A DNA stretch of 45,855 nucleotides, from the NCBI GenBank assembly GCA_013791705.1, contig VMTF01000177.1, forward strand, positions 1 to 45,855, given 5' to 3'. The notes under the pieces were generated by a model that saw nothing but the letters and a program-made list of their open reading frames with translations, was not told where the DNA came from and ran no database searches. The stretch is from Sphingomonadales bacterium. GTDB taxonomy: Bacteria > Pseudomonadota > Alphaproteobacteria > Sphingomonadales > Sphingomonadaceae. Of this stretch, positions 19,570 to 28,077 are shown piece after piece (position 1 is the stretch's first letter; the number at the start of each line of letters is the position of its first letter). Position numbers and translations under genes: made by a program.

Positions 19570-19935
19570 ATGTTTCGCCGTGTCGTTCTTGCCGCAACGC
19601 TCCTGTCCGCCGGGTCCGCGCTGGAGGCCGCTCCGGGCGGCATGCTCGGGGTGCTGCCGCTCGGCGGCTATGTGTGCGAATTGCCGGGCGATGCGCTCGG
19701 CCCGACCGGCGATCGGCAGCCCGAGTTCGATTTCACGGTGACCCATTCTTCGAGCTATCGCACCGCGACCGGAGCCGGGACCTATCTGCTGACCGGCGAC
19801 CGGCTGACGTTCACCAGCGGACCGTTCTACGGGATGAAGTACCACCGCCTGTCCGAAGGTTTCCTGCGCCGCACCGAAGCGGACGGGAGCGACGGCCCGC
19901 TGCGCTGCGTGCGCGCGACCGCCAACAACCGTTGA
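19570..19935 (+). CDS. Small exported protein of unknown function
   Basis: This 121-residue protein begins with a signal peptide (FRRVVLAATLLSAGSALEA) and probably matures before APGG. The mature part has two Cys (YVCELPGD and PLRCVRA) that could form a disulfide, and a beta-rich look (FDFTVTHSSSYRTATGAGTY). I do not recognise a family. It is divergent from efp and convergent with thiE. Its stop codon lies inside the first unit of a 13-bp tandem repeat, so the C-terminus may vary between strains. The ribosome site is weak. Confidence 0.65.
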   Translation: MFRRVVLAATLLSAGSALEAAPGGMLGVLPLGGYVCELPGDALGPTGDRQPEFDFTVTHSSSYRTATGAGTYLLTGDRLTFTSGPFYGMKYHRLSEGFLRRTEADGSDGPLRCVRATANNR

Positions 19936-19969
19936 CCTCAGGCGTTGACCTCAGGCGTTGACCTGAGGC
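19931..19969. repeat. Three tandem 13-bp repeats between convergent genes
   Basis: GTTGACCTCAGGC is present at 19931-19943 and 19944-19956, and as GTTGACCTGAGGC at 19957-19969. The one-base change in the third unit creates a perfect hairpin CCTCAGG/CCTGAGG (19949-19955 with 19962-19968). The array starts inside the stop of the small exported gene and ends at the thiE stop. Confidence 0.9.
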
Positions 19970-20605
19970 TCAGCCCATGCCCGGGACGGCGGCGAAAGCC
20001 CGCACCGCGGCGGCCTCGTCACCGCTCCACACCGCATTCGAGACAGCCAGGAAGTCGGCGCCGGCCGGAATCAGCGGCGCGCAGTTTTCGGGCGTGATCC
20101 CGCCGATCGCAACGCAGGGCAGTTCGAAGAAGCTCTGCCACCATGTCAGGATGTCGAGCTCGGCGTGATGTTCGGTCGCTTTGGTGGTGCTTGGAAAGAA
20201 GGCCCCGAACGCGACGTAATCGGCCCCCGTCTCACCCGCTTCCATCGCCGCGTGGCGGCTGTTGTTGCAGGTCACCCCGATCTGGACATCGCGCCCGAGC
20301 CGGTCGCGGGCATCGCGCACGTCGCCGTCGTCCTGACCCAGATGGACCCCGTCCGCCCCGAGCCGCTTGGCGAGACTGATCGAATCGTTGACGATGAACG
20401 CCACATCGCGGTCCGCGCAGATCCGCTGCAACGGTTCGGCCAGCAGCGCGGCGGCGTGCTCGTCGATCCCCTTGACCCGGAACTGGAACGCGGCGACCGG
20501 TCCGGCCTCCAGCGCGCGCTCCAGCCGTGCGGGAAAATTCCCGCCGACGTCGAGCGGCGAAATGAGGTAGAGCTTGGTGGGCAGGCGCTTGATTTCGTAC
20601 GTCAT
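19970..20605 (-). CDS. thiE: Thiamine phosphate synthase ThiE
   Basis: ThiE joins HMP pyrophosphate and thiazole phosphate to make thiamine monophosphate. The protein is a TIM barrel of 211 residues from ATG 20605 (MTYEIKRLPTKLYLIS); the 420-residue track ORF is an artefact of the missing upstream stop. Motifs include FQFRVKGID in strand 1, FIVNDSISLAKRLGADGVHLGQDD, IGVTCNNSRHA, VAFGAFFPSTTK, and the phosphate loop VAIGGITPEN. No other thiamine gene and no TPP riboswitch is visible nearby. A single-gene location is common for thiE in this group. Confidence 0.9.
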   Translation of the reverse strand: MTYEIKRLPTKLYLISPLDVGGNFPARLERALEAGPVAAFQFRVKGIDEHAAALLAEPLQRICADRDVAFIVNDSISLAKRLGADGVHLGQDDGDVRDARDRLGRDVQIGVTCNNSRHAAMEAGETGADYVAFGAFFPSTTKATEHHAELDILTWWQSFFELPCVAIGGITPENCAPLIPAGADFLAVSNAVWSGDEAAAVRAFAAVPGMG

Positions 20606-20671
20606 GGCCGGCGCTCTAGCGATTAACGCGCCATTCGGGAACAGTTCATCATGATCGGCGATTGTTGGAAC

Positions 20672-21061
20672 ATGAACCGCACCGCGTCTTTTCCGGCAAT
20701 GCCTGGCCTCGCCGCCCTTGGGCTCACCCTCGCGCTGAATGGCTGCATATCGTTCCACACGGTGAACGATGGCATTACCCGCGCGCAAATAGGCGAAACC
20801 GCGCAGGTCGGCGGCATTGCGGTAACCCCAGTCAAGCTGCTCGAAGACAGCCGCTGTCCTCAGGAAACCCAGTGCGTCTGGGCCGGCCGGGTGCGGATTG
20901 AAGCACGGATCGATGGCGGCGATCCGGTTGAACTTACGCTGGGCCAGCCGCTTGCGCTTGCCGGGCGGTCGCTGACCCTCGCCGAAGTCCAGCCCGAACC
21001 GCGCAAGGACATAACCCGCTATTCCGACGAATACCGTTTCGGCTTCACGCTGAGCCCCTAA
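20672..21061 (+). CDS. Putative lipoprotein of unknown function
   Basis: The protein has a bacterial lipoprotein signal with lipobox LNGC (Cys25), so it is likely anchored in a membrane after Lgt/Lsp processing. I prefer ATG 20672 (MNRTASFPAMPGLAALGL, 129 residues), which makes a compact signal peptide; the ORF track starts seven codons earlier at 20651. The mature part has a CPQETQCVWAGRVRIEARI segment with two Cys, then beta strands ending in DEYRFGFTLSP. No named family is recognised. Its TAA overlaps the TAG of the convergent EVE gene. Confidence 0.65.
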   Translation: MNRTASFPAMPGLAALGLTLALNGCISFHTVNDGITRAQIGETAQVGGIAVTPVKLLEDSRCPQETQCVWAGRVRIEARIDGGDPVELTLGQPLALAGRSLTLAEVQPEPRKDITRYSDEYRFGFTLSP

Positions 21062-21486
21062 CCTTCCGCCATATTCAGGATCTTCGCCCATTCCACCGGC
21101 TGCACTTCGGCCACCGAGAGGCGGCCGAGGCGGACCAGTTCGGTTTCGGCGAGCGCCGGTTCGGCCTTGACCTGAGCCAGCGTGACCGGACGCGCGAGCT
21201 TGCGCACCGGCTTGATCTTCACCGCCGCCCACTTGCCGGCGGGATCGGTCGGATCGGTCAGCCCGCCCTGGCTGATGGTCACAATGCCGACGATTTCCTT
21301 GCCGATATTGGAATGGTAGAAGAACGCCTGCTCCCCCACCCGCATCGCACGCAGGTTGTTGGCCGCGCGGTGATTGCGCACCCCGTCCCAGGTGCCCTCC
21401 CCTTCGGCCACGAGATCGTCCCAGCTATAGGCATCGGGTTCCGATTTCATCAGCCAGAACCGCTGCGCCTGATCGTCTTCGCTCAT
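21058..21486 (-). CDS. EVE domain-containing protein
   Basis: This 142-residue soluble protein is essentially one EVE domain, a PUA/YTH-like fold proposed to bind modified nucleotides. Features include RFWLMKSEPDAYSWDDLV, TWDGVRNHRAANNLRAMRVG, FFYHSNIGKEIVGI and the C-terminal LVRLGRLSVAEVQPVEWAKI. I placed the start at ATG 21486 (MSEDDQAQRFW); ATG 21495 three codons upstream is equally possible. The function in this organism is unknown. It is divergent from the oxygenase gene. Confidence 0.88.
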   Translation of the reverse strand: MSEDDQAQRFWLMKSEPDAYSWDDLVAEGEGTWDGVRNHRAANNLRAMRVGEQAFFYHSNIGKEIVGIVTISQGGLTDPTDPAGKWAAVKIKPVRKLARPVTLAQVKAEPALAETELVRLGRLSVAEVQPVEWAKILNMAEG

Positions 21487-21572
21487 CAATTCCATCTGCC
21501 CCGTGCTTGCAAACCTGCCTATAGGCGTGAACATCGCCGTGCCATATCCCGAACCTGCGGAGACATGACAAG

Positions 21573-22529
21573 ATGAACCTCGCCGCCCTGCCGGTCCTCT
21601 CGCTTGCCGACGAACCGGAGCGGTTCGCCGCCGAGATCGGGGCATCGTTCCGCGCGTTCGGCTTCGCGATGGTGCGCGATCATGGGCTGGACCCCGATCT
21701 GATTGCCCGCGCGTGGCGGCTGACCGAGGAATTCTTCGCCCTGCCCGAAGCCGAGAAGCGTTCATATTGCCTTGAAGGCATGGGCGGTGCGCGCGGCTAT
21801 ACCCCGTTCGGCCGCGAGATCGCCAAAGGCGCGGCCGCGCATGACCTCAAGGAATTCTGGCACGTCGGGCGCGATTTGCCGGCTGGACATCCGCTGGCCA
21901 CAGCCTCGATGCCGCCGAACATCTGGCCCGCGCGACCCGAAGGGTTCCGCGAGACCTTCGAGCCGCTGTTCGCGGCGTTCGACCGGATCGGGGAGACGAT
22001 CCTGTCGCGCATCGCGCTGCACCTTGGCCTTCCCGCCGACTGGTTCGCGCCCGCAGTCGCCGATGGCAATTCGGTGCTGCGCCTGCTGCACTATCCGCCG
22101 GTGCCGCCTGAAGCGGCCGGTGAACAAGTGGCCGGAGGCGCGATCCGGGCTGCCGCGCACGAGGACATCAATCTGATCACCCTGCTGCTGGGGGCCGAGG
22201 AAGCGGGGCTGGAACTGCTGACGCGCGATGGCCGCTGGATCAGCGTCTCGCCGCCCGAGGGCGCGCTGGTCGTCAACATCGGCGACATGCTGCAGCGACT
22301 GACCAACCACGTGCTGCCCTCGACCACTCACCGGGTGCGCAATCCGGAAGGGCCGCGCAGCGCGTTCAGCCGCACCTCGATGCCGTTCTTCCTGCATCTG
22401 CGCAGCGATTTTCGCATCGTCACGCTGCCCGGCTGCATCACGCCGGACAATCCCGACCGCTATCCGCAGCCGATTACCGCCGATGAATACCTGCAGGAAC
22501 GGCTGCAGGAAATCGGCCTCAAGAACTAG
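21573..22529 (+). CDS. Isopenicillin N synthase-family 2-oxoglutarate/Fe(II) oxygenase
   Basis: This 318-residue cytoplasmic oxygenase has the non-haem di-oxygenase N region (FAMVRDHGLDPDL) and a double-stranded beta-helix domain. The iron ligands appear as HEDIN and THRV, and RTSMPFF holds the Arg/Ser pair that usually binds 2-oxoglutarate. The start at ATG 21573 follows GGAGA (21559-21563) with nine bases spacing. No partner gene suggests the substrate; despite the family name, beta-lactam synthesis is unlikely. Confidence 0.88.
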   Translation: MNLAALPVLSLADEPERFAAEIGASFRAFGFAMVRDHGLDPDLIARAWRLTEEFFALPEAEKRSYCLEGMGGARGYTPFGREIAKGAAAHDLKEFWHVGRDLPAGHPLATASMPPNIWPARPEGFRETFEPLFAAFDRIGETILSRIALHLGLPADWFAPAVADGNSVLRLLHYPPVPPEAAGEQVAGGAIRAAAHEDINLITLLLGAEEAGLELLTRDGRWISVSPPEGALVVNIGDMLQRLTNHVLPSTTHRVRNPEGPRSAFSRTSMPFFLHLRSDFRIVTLPGCITPDNPDRYPQPITADEYLQERLQEIGLKN

Positions 22530-22615
22530 GATCGCAGTTCATGCTTTCCCCCTATTAACCGAAACTCAACCCTGTTCGGCCATTTCCATTGCGTTGGTTT
22601 ACGTAGGAGACCGTC

Positions 22616-24274
22616 TTGGGCGGCAGGGTCGGCAGCGAAGGAAAAATCCATGATGCGCCGCGCGTGAATCGCGCGGATCGCGATGTGCTGGCGCTTGGCA
22701 TCGGCATCGCGGCGATCATCATGTTCGTCGGCACGGGCGGGAACGTCATGCCGCAAGTGGTGCACTCGCTCCAGGGCATCGGCTTGCCGCCGGACCGGTT
22801 GCTGTCCAACGCGCTCCTGCTCAACATCGCGCTGATCATCTTCGGACTGCGCCGCTATCGCGATCTCACCGCCGAAGTCCAGGAACGCCGCCGCGCCGAG
22901 ACAACCGCGCGGGAACTCGCCGAGACCGACCCGCTTACCGGCTGCCTCAATCGCCGCTCGATCGGCCCGGCCACCGACAAGCTGATGGCTGCCTGCGCCG
23001 AACGCGGCGAGATTGTCGCGTTCATGATGATCGATATCGACGACTTCAAGCGGATCAACGATGCCAACGGTCACAGTGCCGGCGACAAGCTGCTGCAACA
23101 ATGCGCCGACCGGATCGGCGAACTGATGCCCGAGCGCGGACTGCTGGCCCGGCTCGGCGGCGATGAATTCGCCTGCGTCGTGCCGTTTCGCGCCGCAACG
23201 GTCGAGCGCATCGACGACTTCGCCGACAGGATCACCCGCGAGGCGGCGCGCCCGGTCGCGCTCGACGATCTGGCGATGGACGTGACCGTCTCGGTCGGCA
23301 TCGCCCGCTCGGATTCGACCGCGATGCCGGACCGGCCGGTCGATGCGCAGGAATTGCTGCACATGGCCGACGTCGCGATGTACGTGGCCAAGAAATCGGG
23401 CAAGAGCCGCCATTGCTGGTTCGAGCAATCGATGGAACAGGAACTGCGCTTCCGCAATGAGCTGGAACAGGCGATCCGCACGGGTGTGCAGTCCGGCGAA
23501 TTCACGCCCTATTACGAACAGCAGATTGATCTCCAGACCGGCCAGATTTCCGGCTTCGAAATGCTCGCGCGGTGGAACTCGGACCGGTTCCGCGCGGTTG
23601 GCCCGGATGTATTCATCCCGATCGCCGAGGAAATCGGCCTCATCGCCGACCTTTCCGAAGCCCTGATCCGCCAGGCCCTGCGCGATGCGAAGGACTGGAA
23701 TCCGCGCCTGACGCTGTCGGTCAATATCTCGCCGGTGCAGATGCGCGATCCGTGGTTCGCGCAGAAGCTGCTGAAGCTGCTGGTCGAGGCCAATTTTCCG
23801 CCGAACCGGCTCGAGGTCGAGATTACCGAAACCTGCGTGCACGAGAACATCGCCGTGGTCCGTTCGCTTATCACCAGCCTCAAGAACCAGGGCGTGGCCA
23901 TCAGCCTTGACGATTTCGGCTCGGGCTACAGCTCGCTCGCGCAGTTGCGCAGCCTGTCGTTCGACCGGCTCAAGATCGACCGCAGTTTCGTCACCTCCAT
24001 GCCGGGAAGCCACGACAACGCCAGGATCGTCGAGGCGATCGCATCGCTGGGCAAAGGGCTTGGCTTGCCGATTACCGCCGAAGGGGTCGAGACCACCGAG
24101 GTTGTCGCCGAACTCCAGCGGCTGGGCCGGTTCATGGCGCAGGGCTATCTCTATGGCCATCCGGAAACCGCCGCGCAGACCCGCGAACGCCTTGCCGCGC
24201 TGGGCCTGCTGGCCGGCCGCAGCGAAGACGAGCCCGATCGGGCCGGATCGGAGCCGCTCTCTGGCGCGGCGTGA
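22616..24274 (+). CDS. Membrane GGDEF-EAL protein (diguanylate cyclase/phosphodiesterase)
   Basis: This 552-residue c-di-GMP turnover protein has two predicted membrane helices (VLALGIGIAAIIMFVG and LLLNIALIIFGL). A GGDEF domain follows with DPLTGCLNRRS and an intact active site RLGGDEF, then an EAL domain with EML in place of EAL (FEMLARW), EITETCV, LDDFGSGYSSLAQLR, KIDRSF and GVETTE, so phosphodiesterase residues are mostly kept. No RxxD inhibitory site precedes GGDEF. The start is TTG 22616 with GTAGGAGA five bases upstream, an excellent ribosome site. Output may be tied to the exopolysaccharide locus, but this is only inference. Confidence 0.93.
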   Translation: MGGRVGSEGKIHDAPRVNRADRDVLALGIGIAAIIMFVGTGGNVMPQVVHSLQGIGLPPDRLLSNALLLNIALIIFGLRRYRDLTAEVQERRRAETTARELAETDPLTGCLNRRSIGPATDKLMAACAERGEIVAFMMIDIDDFKRINDANGHSAGDKLLQQCADRIGELMPERGLLARLGGDEFACVVPFRAATVERIDDFADRITREAARPVALDDLAMDVTVSVGIARSDSTAMPDRPVDAQELLHMADVAMYVAKKSGKSRHCWFEQSMEQELRFRNELEQAIRTGVQSGEFTPYYEQQIDLQTGQISGFEMLARWNSDRFRAVGPDVFIPIAEEIGLIADLSEALIRQALRDAKDWNPRLTLSVNISPVQMRDPWFAQKLLKLLVEANFPPNRLEVEITETCVHENIAVVRSLITSLKNQGVAISLDDFGSGYSSLAQLRSLSFDRLKIDRSFVTSMPGSHDNARIVEAIASLGKGLGLPITAEGVETTEVVAELQRLGRFMAQGYLYGHPETAAQTRERLAALGLLAGRSEDEPDRAGSEPLSGAA

Positions 24275-24348
24275 TTCCCGGCGCGGGCCAGAGCTTGAGG
24301 CGCGCCTGACACTGGACGACAATGGCAGCAACGCCTAGATCGCGCGAC

Positions 24349-25197
24349 ATGCCTGTTCCCTTCGTCAAGATGCACGGCCTCGGCAACGACTTCGTCGTGC
24401 TCGATGCGCGCGTGGCTGCGGTCCCGCCGATCGACGCGCGCCTCGCGGCGGCGCTGGCCAACCGGCACACCGGGATCGGCTGCGATCAGGTGATCCTGCT
24501 CGAACCCCCGACCCCGGCGGCGGGTGGAAGCGCCGATTTCCGAATGAGAATATTCAATGCCGACGGCAGCGAGGTCGAAGCCTGCGGCAATGCCACCCGC
24601 GCGGTCGGCCTGCTGCATGGCCGCCCCGCGCGGATCGAAACCCTGGCCGGCCTGCTCGAAGCGACCCCGACGGATGACGGCATCGCGGTCGACATGGGCG
24701 AGCCCCGGTTCGGCTGAGAGCAAATCCCGCTTGCCTGGGCGATGGATACGCTGACCATGCCGGTCGGCTGGGAAGACCTGGCAGGCCCGGCTGCGGTGAA
24801 CGTCGGCAATCCCCACGCGATCTTCTTCGTGCCCGATTGCGACGCGGTCGACCTGGCCCGGCTCGGCCCGCTGATCGAGACCGATCCGCTGTTTCCCGAA
24901 CGGGTCAACGTCAATGTCGCAACGGTCGAAAGCCGCTCCGCGATCCGCCTGCGGGTGTGGGAACGCGGCGCCGGGCTGACGCTGGCCTGCGGCACCGGCG
25001 CCTGCGCCACGGCCATCGCCGCCATGCGGCGCGGCCTGACCGAGCGCACGGTACGCGTCACCCTGCCCGGCGGGCCGCTGACGATCGCCTGGGGGGCGGA
25101 CAATCATATCCTGATGACCGGCCCCGCGACCGAATCCTTTCGCGGCAGCTTCGATCCGGCCGCCTATGGCCCGGATATCGCAGGCGCGCGCGCGTGA
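24349..25197 (+). pseudogene. dapF: Diaminopimelate epimerase gene interrupted by an in-frame TGA
   Basis: DapF converts LL- to meso-diaminopimelate for lysine and peptidoglycan. Two ORF-track entries (24322-24717 and 24742-25197) are in the same frame and together make one DapF of about 282 codons. The first piece starts MPVPFVKMHGLGNDFVVLD and keeps the first catalytic Cys (EACGNATR). The second keeps NVGNPHAIFF and the second catalytic Cys (ACGTGAC). They are separated by TGA at 24715-24717 followed by EQIPLAW. Relatives usually have Trp or another residue here, so TGG to TGA is the simplest explanation. The break at residue 123 lies near the linker between the two half-domains. The second piece could restart at ATG 24742, but its ribosome site is poor. 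Error, mutation, readthrough or a split enzyme remain possible. Confidence 0.88.
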
Positions 25198-26366
25198 CGG
25201 TCGAAGTCGTGTCGCTGGGTTGCCGGCTCAACCTGTCCGAAAGCGAAACCATGCGGGCGATGCTGGCCGGCGCGGACGACCTTGTGGTGATCAATTCCTG
25301 CGCGGTCACGGCCGAGGCGGTGCGCCGGACCCGGCAGGCGATCCGCCGCGCCCGGCGCGCCCGGCCGGACGCGCGCCTGATCGTCACCGGCTGCGCCGCC
25401 GAAATCGAACGCGCGGGCCTGACCGCGATGGCGGAAGTCGATGGACTGGTCGCGAACGCCGCCAAGCTCGATCCCCGCGCATGGAACGTGGGCGAAGTAT
25501 CAGTAGCGCCGCCCGCCGCCTATACCCGCGCCTATATCGCCGTGCAGAACGGCTGCGACCATGCCTGCACGTTCTGCGTTATCCCGCAGGGGCGTGGCCC
25601 GAGCCGGTCCTTGGCCCCACCCGAGGTGTTGCGCGAAATCGCGGCGCATGTGGCGCGCGGCACGCGCGAAATCGTGCTGACCGGGGTTGATCTCACATCA
25701 TGGGGGCATGATCTGCCGGATGCGCCGGGACTGGGCGCACTGGTGCGGGCCATTCTGAGCGCGTTTCCCGACCTGCCCCGGCTGCGGCTGTCCTCGCTCG
25801 ACGGGATCGAGATCGACGACGCGCTGTTCGAATGCCTCGCGGGCGAGCCGCGGGTGATGCCGCATGTCCATCTTTCGCTGCAGCATGGCCATGATCTGAT
25901 TCTGAAACGGATGAAGCGCCGCCACGCCCGCGCCGATGCGATCACGCTGGTCGAGCGGCTGCGCGCGCAGCGGCCGGACATCGCGATCGGCGCGGATCTT
26001 ATCGCCGGGTTCCCGACCGAGGACGCGGCGATGCACGCGGCCAACCTGGCGATCGTGCGCGAACTTGGCATCGTCCATGGCCACGTGTTTCCGTTCTCGC
26101 CGCGCGCCGGCACCCCGGCCGCGCGGATGCCGCCGGTGCCGCCCGCGCTGGGGCGCGAGCGCGCCGCCGAGCTGCGCGCCGCCGTGGCCCAAACGCGCGG
26201 AAGCTGGCTCACCGCGCAGATTGGCAAACCCCTCGCCGTGCTTGCCGAACGCGACGGGACCGGCCATGCCGAAAACTTCGCCCGGGTGCGACTTGCGCCC
26301 GGGACCAAGCCCGGAACGATTCTGACCATGACCCCCACCCGGATCGAGGAAGGCCTGCTGGCATGA
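25194..26366 (+). CDS. mtaB: tRNA (t6A37) methylthiotransferase MtaB
   Basis: This radical-SAM methylthiotransferase adds a methylthio group to t6A37 in tRNAs reading ANN codons. It is 390 residues from GTG 25194 (MTVEVVSLGCRLNLSESE), overlapping the dapF stop as GTGA; the track start at 24837 lies inside dapF. The N-terminal Fe-S domain Cys residues are in SLGCRLN, INSCAV and VTGCAA. The radical-SAM motif CDHACTFC is followed by VIPQGRGPSRS. A C-terminal TRAM-like segment ends the protein. MtaB and MiaB are similar; the short N-terminal VEVVSLGCR start favours MtaB. Confidence 0.9.
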   Translation: MTVEVVSLGCRLNLSESETMRAMLAGADDLVVINSCAVTAEAVRRTRQAIRRARRARPDARLIVTGCAAEIERAGLTAMAEVDGLVANAAKLDPRAWNVGEVSVAPPAAYTRAYIAVQNGCDHACTFCVIPQGRGPSRSLAPPEVLREIAAHVARGTREIVLTGVDLTSWGHDLPDAPGLGALVRAILSAFPDLPRLRLSSLDGIEIDDALFECLAGEPRVMPHVHLSLQHGHDLILKRMKRRHARADAITLVERLRAQRPDIAIGADLIAGFPTEDAAMHAANLAIVRELGIVHGHVFPFSPRAGTPAARMPPVPPALGRERAAELRAAVAQTRGSWLTAQIGKPLAVLAERDGTGHAENFARVRLAPGTKPGTILTMTPTRIEEGLLA

Positions 26367-27301
26367 GTGCGGATTCCCCGCCGAAAGAAGTCTGGAGCGA
26401 ACGGCTGTTCGGCGGCTTGCGCAAGACCTCCGAACGGCTGAGCGAGAACCTGTCCGGCATCGTCAGCAAGACCAGGCTCGACGATGCGCAGCTCGACGAT
26501 ATCGAGGACGCGCTGATCCTCTCCGACCTCGGCCCGCGCGCCGCAGGGCGGATTCGCGCGCGGCTGGCCGAGGAACGGTTTGAGCGCGGGGCGGACGAGG
26601 CAGCGATCAGGGAAGCGGTCGCCGCCGAGATCGCCGCGATCCTGCGACCGGTCGCCAAGCCGCTGGAGATCACCGCCTTCCCGCGCCCGCAAGTGATCCT
26701 CGTGATCGGCGTCAACGGTTCGGGCAAGACCACCACGATCGCCAAGCTCGGGCACTTGTTCCAGGAGCAGGACTATTCGGTGATGTTCGCCGCCGGCGAT
26801 ACGTTCCGCGCCGCCGCGATCGGCCAGCTCGGCGTCTGGGCCGAGCGGCTGGGCGTCCCGCTCGTGAAGGGGCCGGAAGGCGGCGATCCCGCCTCGATCG
26901 TGTTCGACGGGGTGAAACTCGCCACCCGGCAGGGCATCGACGCGCTGATCGTCGATACCGCCGGGCGGCTGCACAACCGCCGCGAATTGATGGACGAACT
27001 GGCCAAGATCCGCCGTGTGCTCGGCCGCCTCAACCCCGAGGCACCGCACGACGTGGTGCTGGTGCTCGACGCAACCAACGGCCAGAACGCGCTGCAGCAG
27101 ATCGAGATATTCAAGGAAGTCGCCGGAGTGACCGGCCTGGTGATGACCAAGCTCGACGGCACCGCGCGGGGCGGCGTGCTGGTCGCGGCGGCGGAACAAT
27201 ATGGCCTGCCGATCCACGCGATCGGGGTGGGCGAGAAGATCGATGACTTGCGCCCGTTCGACCCCGAGCTGGTCGCGCGGGTCATGGCAGGAGTGGCATG
27301 A
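26363..27301 (+). CDS. ftsY: Signal recognition particle receptor FtsY
   Basis: FtsY is the membrane-associated GTPase that receives SRP-bound ribosomes for co-translational insertion. The 312-residue protein has a short acidic-free N-terminus (no long A domain), the N domain (SKTRLDDAQLDDIEDALILSDLG) and the G domain with GVNGSGKTTT, GDTFRAAAIGQL, DTAGRLHN, TKLDGTARGG and GVGEKIDDLRPFD. It overlaps mtaB and the next gene by four bases each (ATGA), so dapF-mtaB-ftsY-yciB form one operon. Confidence 0.97.
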   Translation: MSADSPPKEVWSERLFGGLRKTSERLSENLSGIVSKTRLDDAQLDDIEDALILSDLGPRAAGRIRARLAEERFERGADEAAIREAVAAEIAAILRPVAKPLEITAFPRPQVILVIGVNGSGKTTTIAKLGHLFQEQDYSVMFAAGDTFRAAAIGQLGVWAERLGVPLVKGPEGGDPASIVFDGVKLATRQGIDALIVDTAGRLHNRRELMDELAKIRRVLGRLNPEAPHDVVLVLDATNGQNALQQIEIFKEVAGVTGLVMTKLDGTARGGVLVAAAEQYGLPIHAIGVGEKIDDLRPFDPELVARVMAGVA

Positions 27302-27981
27302 TGCCCGACACACCCGGCGATATGCCGCCAGCCCAACCCGACGCCAAGGCGGCGCCGAAGAAATCGGGCTGGCTCAACCTGGTGGTCGATTACGGCCCGG
27401 TGCTGCTGTTCTTCATCGTCTATCGGCGCTTTTCTCCGGCCGATCACGAGGCCGCGCTGCAGGAAGTGACTGCGGTGATCTATGGAACCGTGGCCTTCAT
27501 GATCGGCGCGGTGATCGCGCTGATCGTCAGCGTGGTGAAGTTCGGCCGCGTTTCGCCGATGCTGTGGCTGTCCACCGCGCTCATCGTGTTCTTCGGTGGT
27601 CTGACCGTACTGCTGCACGACCAGTTTTATATCCAGATCAAGCCGACCGCGATCTACCTGCTGTTCGGCTTCGCCCTGCTTGGCGGCTGGCTGCGCGGCA
27701 AGGCGCTGCTGAAGACGTTGCTCGAAGCCGCGTTCGAGGGGCTCGACGATGCCGGCTGGATGCTGCTCTCGCGCAACTGGGGGTGGTTTTTCCTGGCCAT
27801 GGCCGCGATGAACGAGGGCTTTCGCCACTGGCTGAGTTTCGGCGGCTGGCTGCAGGCCAAGCTCTATGTGTTCCTGCCCGCCTCGTTCCTGTTCACTTTC
27901 GCGCACATGCCGATGCTGCTGCGGCATGGCCTTGCCGCCGAAGCGGAAGAAGATGTGATCACCCATCCACCGCACGAATAA
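27298..27981 (+). CDS. YciB/IspZ-type inner membrane septation-related protein
   Basis: This 227-residue protein has five hydrophobic helices. It shows the YciB pattern: DYGPVLLFFIVYRRF, YGTVAFMIGAVIALIVS, LFGGLTVLLHDQFYIQIKPT-like central segment, and FLAMAAMNEGFRHW near the end. It is longer than the roughly 180 residues of typical YciB because of an N-terminal Pro/Ala/Lys extension. The ATG at 27298 overlaps the ftsY stop and has AGGAG upstream. YciB proteins are linked to envelope and septum formation; the exact function is unsettled. Confidence 0.85.
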   Translation: MMPDTPGDMPPAQPDAKAAPKKSGWLNLVVDYGPVLLFFIVYRRFSPADHEAALQEVTAVIYGTVAFMIGAVIALIVSVVKFGRVSPMLWLSTALIVFFGGLTVLLHDQFYIQIKPTAIYLLFGFALLGGWLRGKALLKTLLEAAFEGLDDAGWMLLSRNWGWFFLAMAAMNEGFRHWLSFGGWLQAKLYVFLPASFLFTFAHMPMLLRHGLAAEAEEDVITHPPHE

Positions 27982-28077
27982 TCGCGGCCATGCCTCGGCT
28001 CGTCGCACGAAAGCGGGGTGACAAACCGCCGGCGATAGCGCATTAATGCGACCGATCTGGTCTCTTTCACCATCTAG

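Noticed and set aside
20606-20650. TPP riboswitch for thiE
   Set aside because: The short leader has no THI-box elements and the next gene starts close by on the other strand.
24322-24717. First dapF piece as an independent short gene
   Set aside because: It shares frame and family alignment with 24742-25197, so the two are one interrupted gene.
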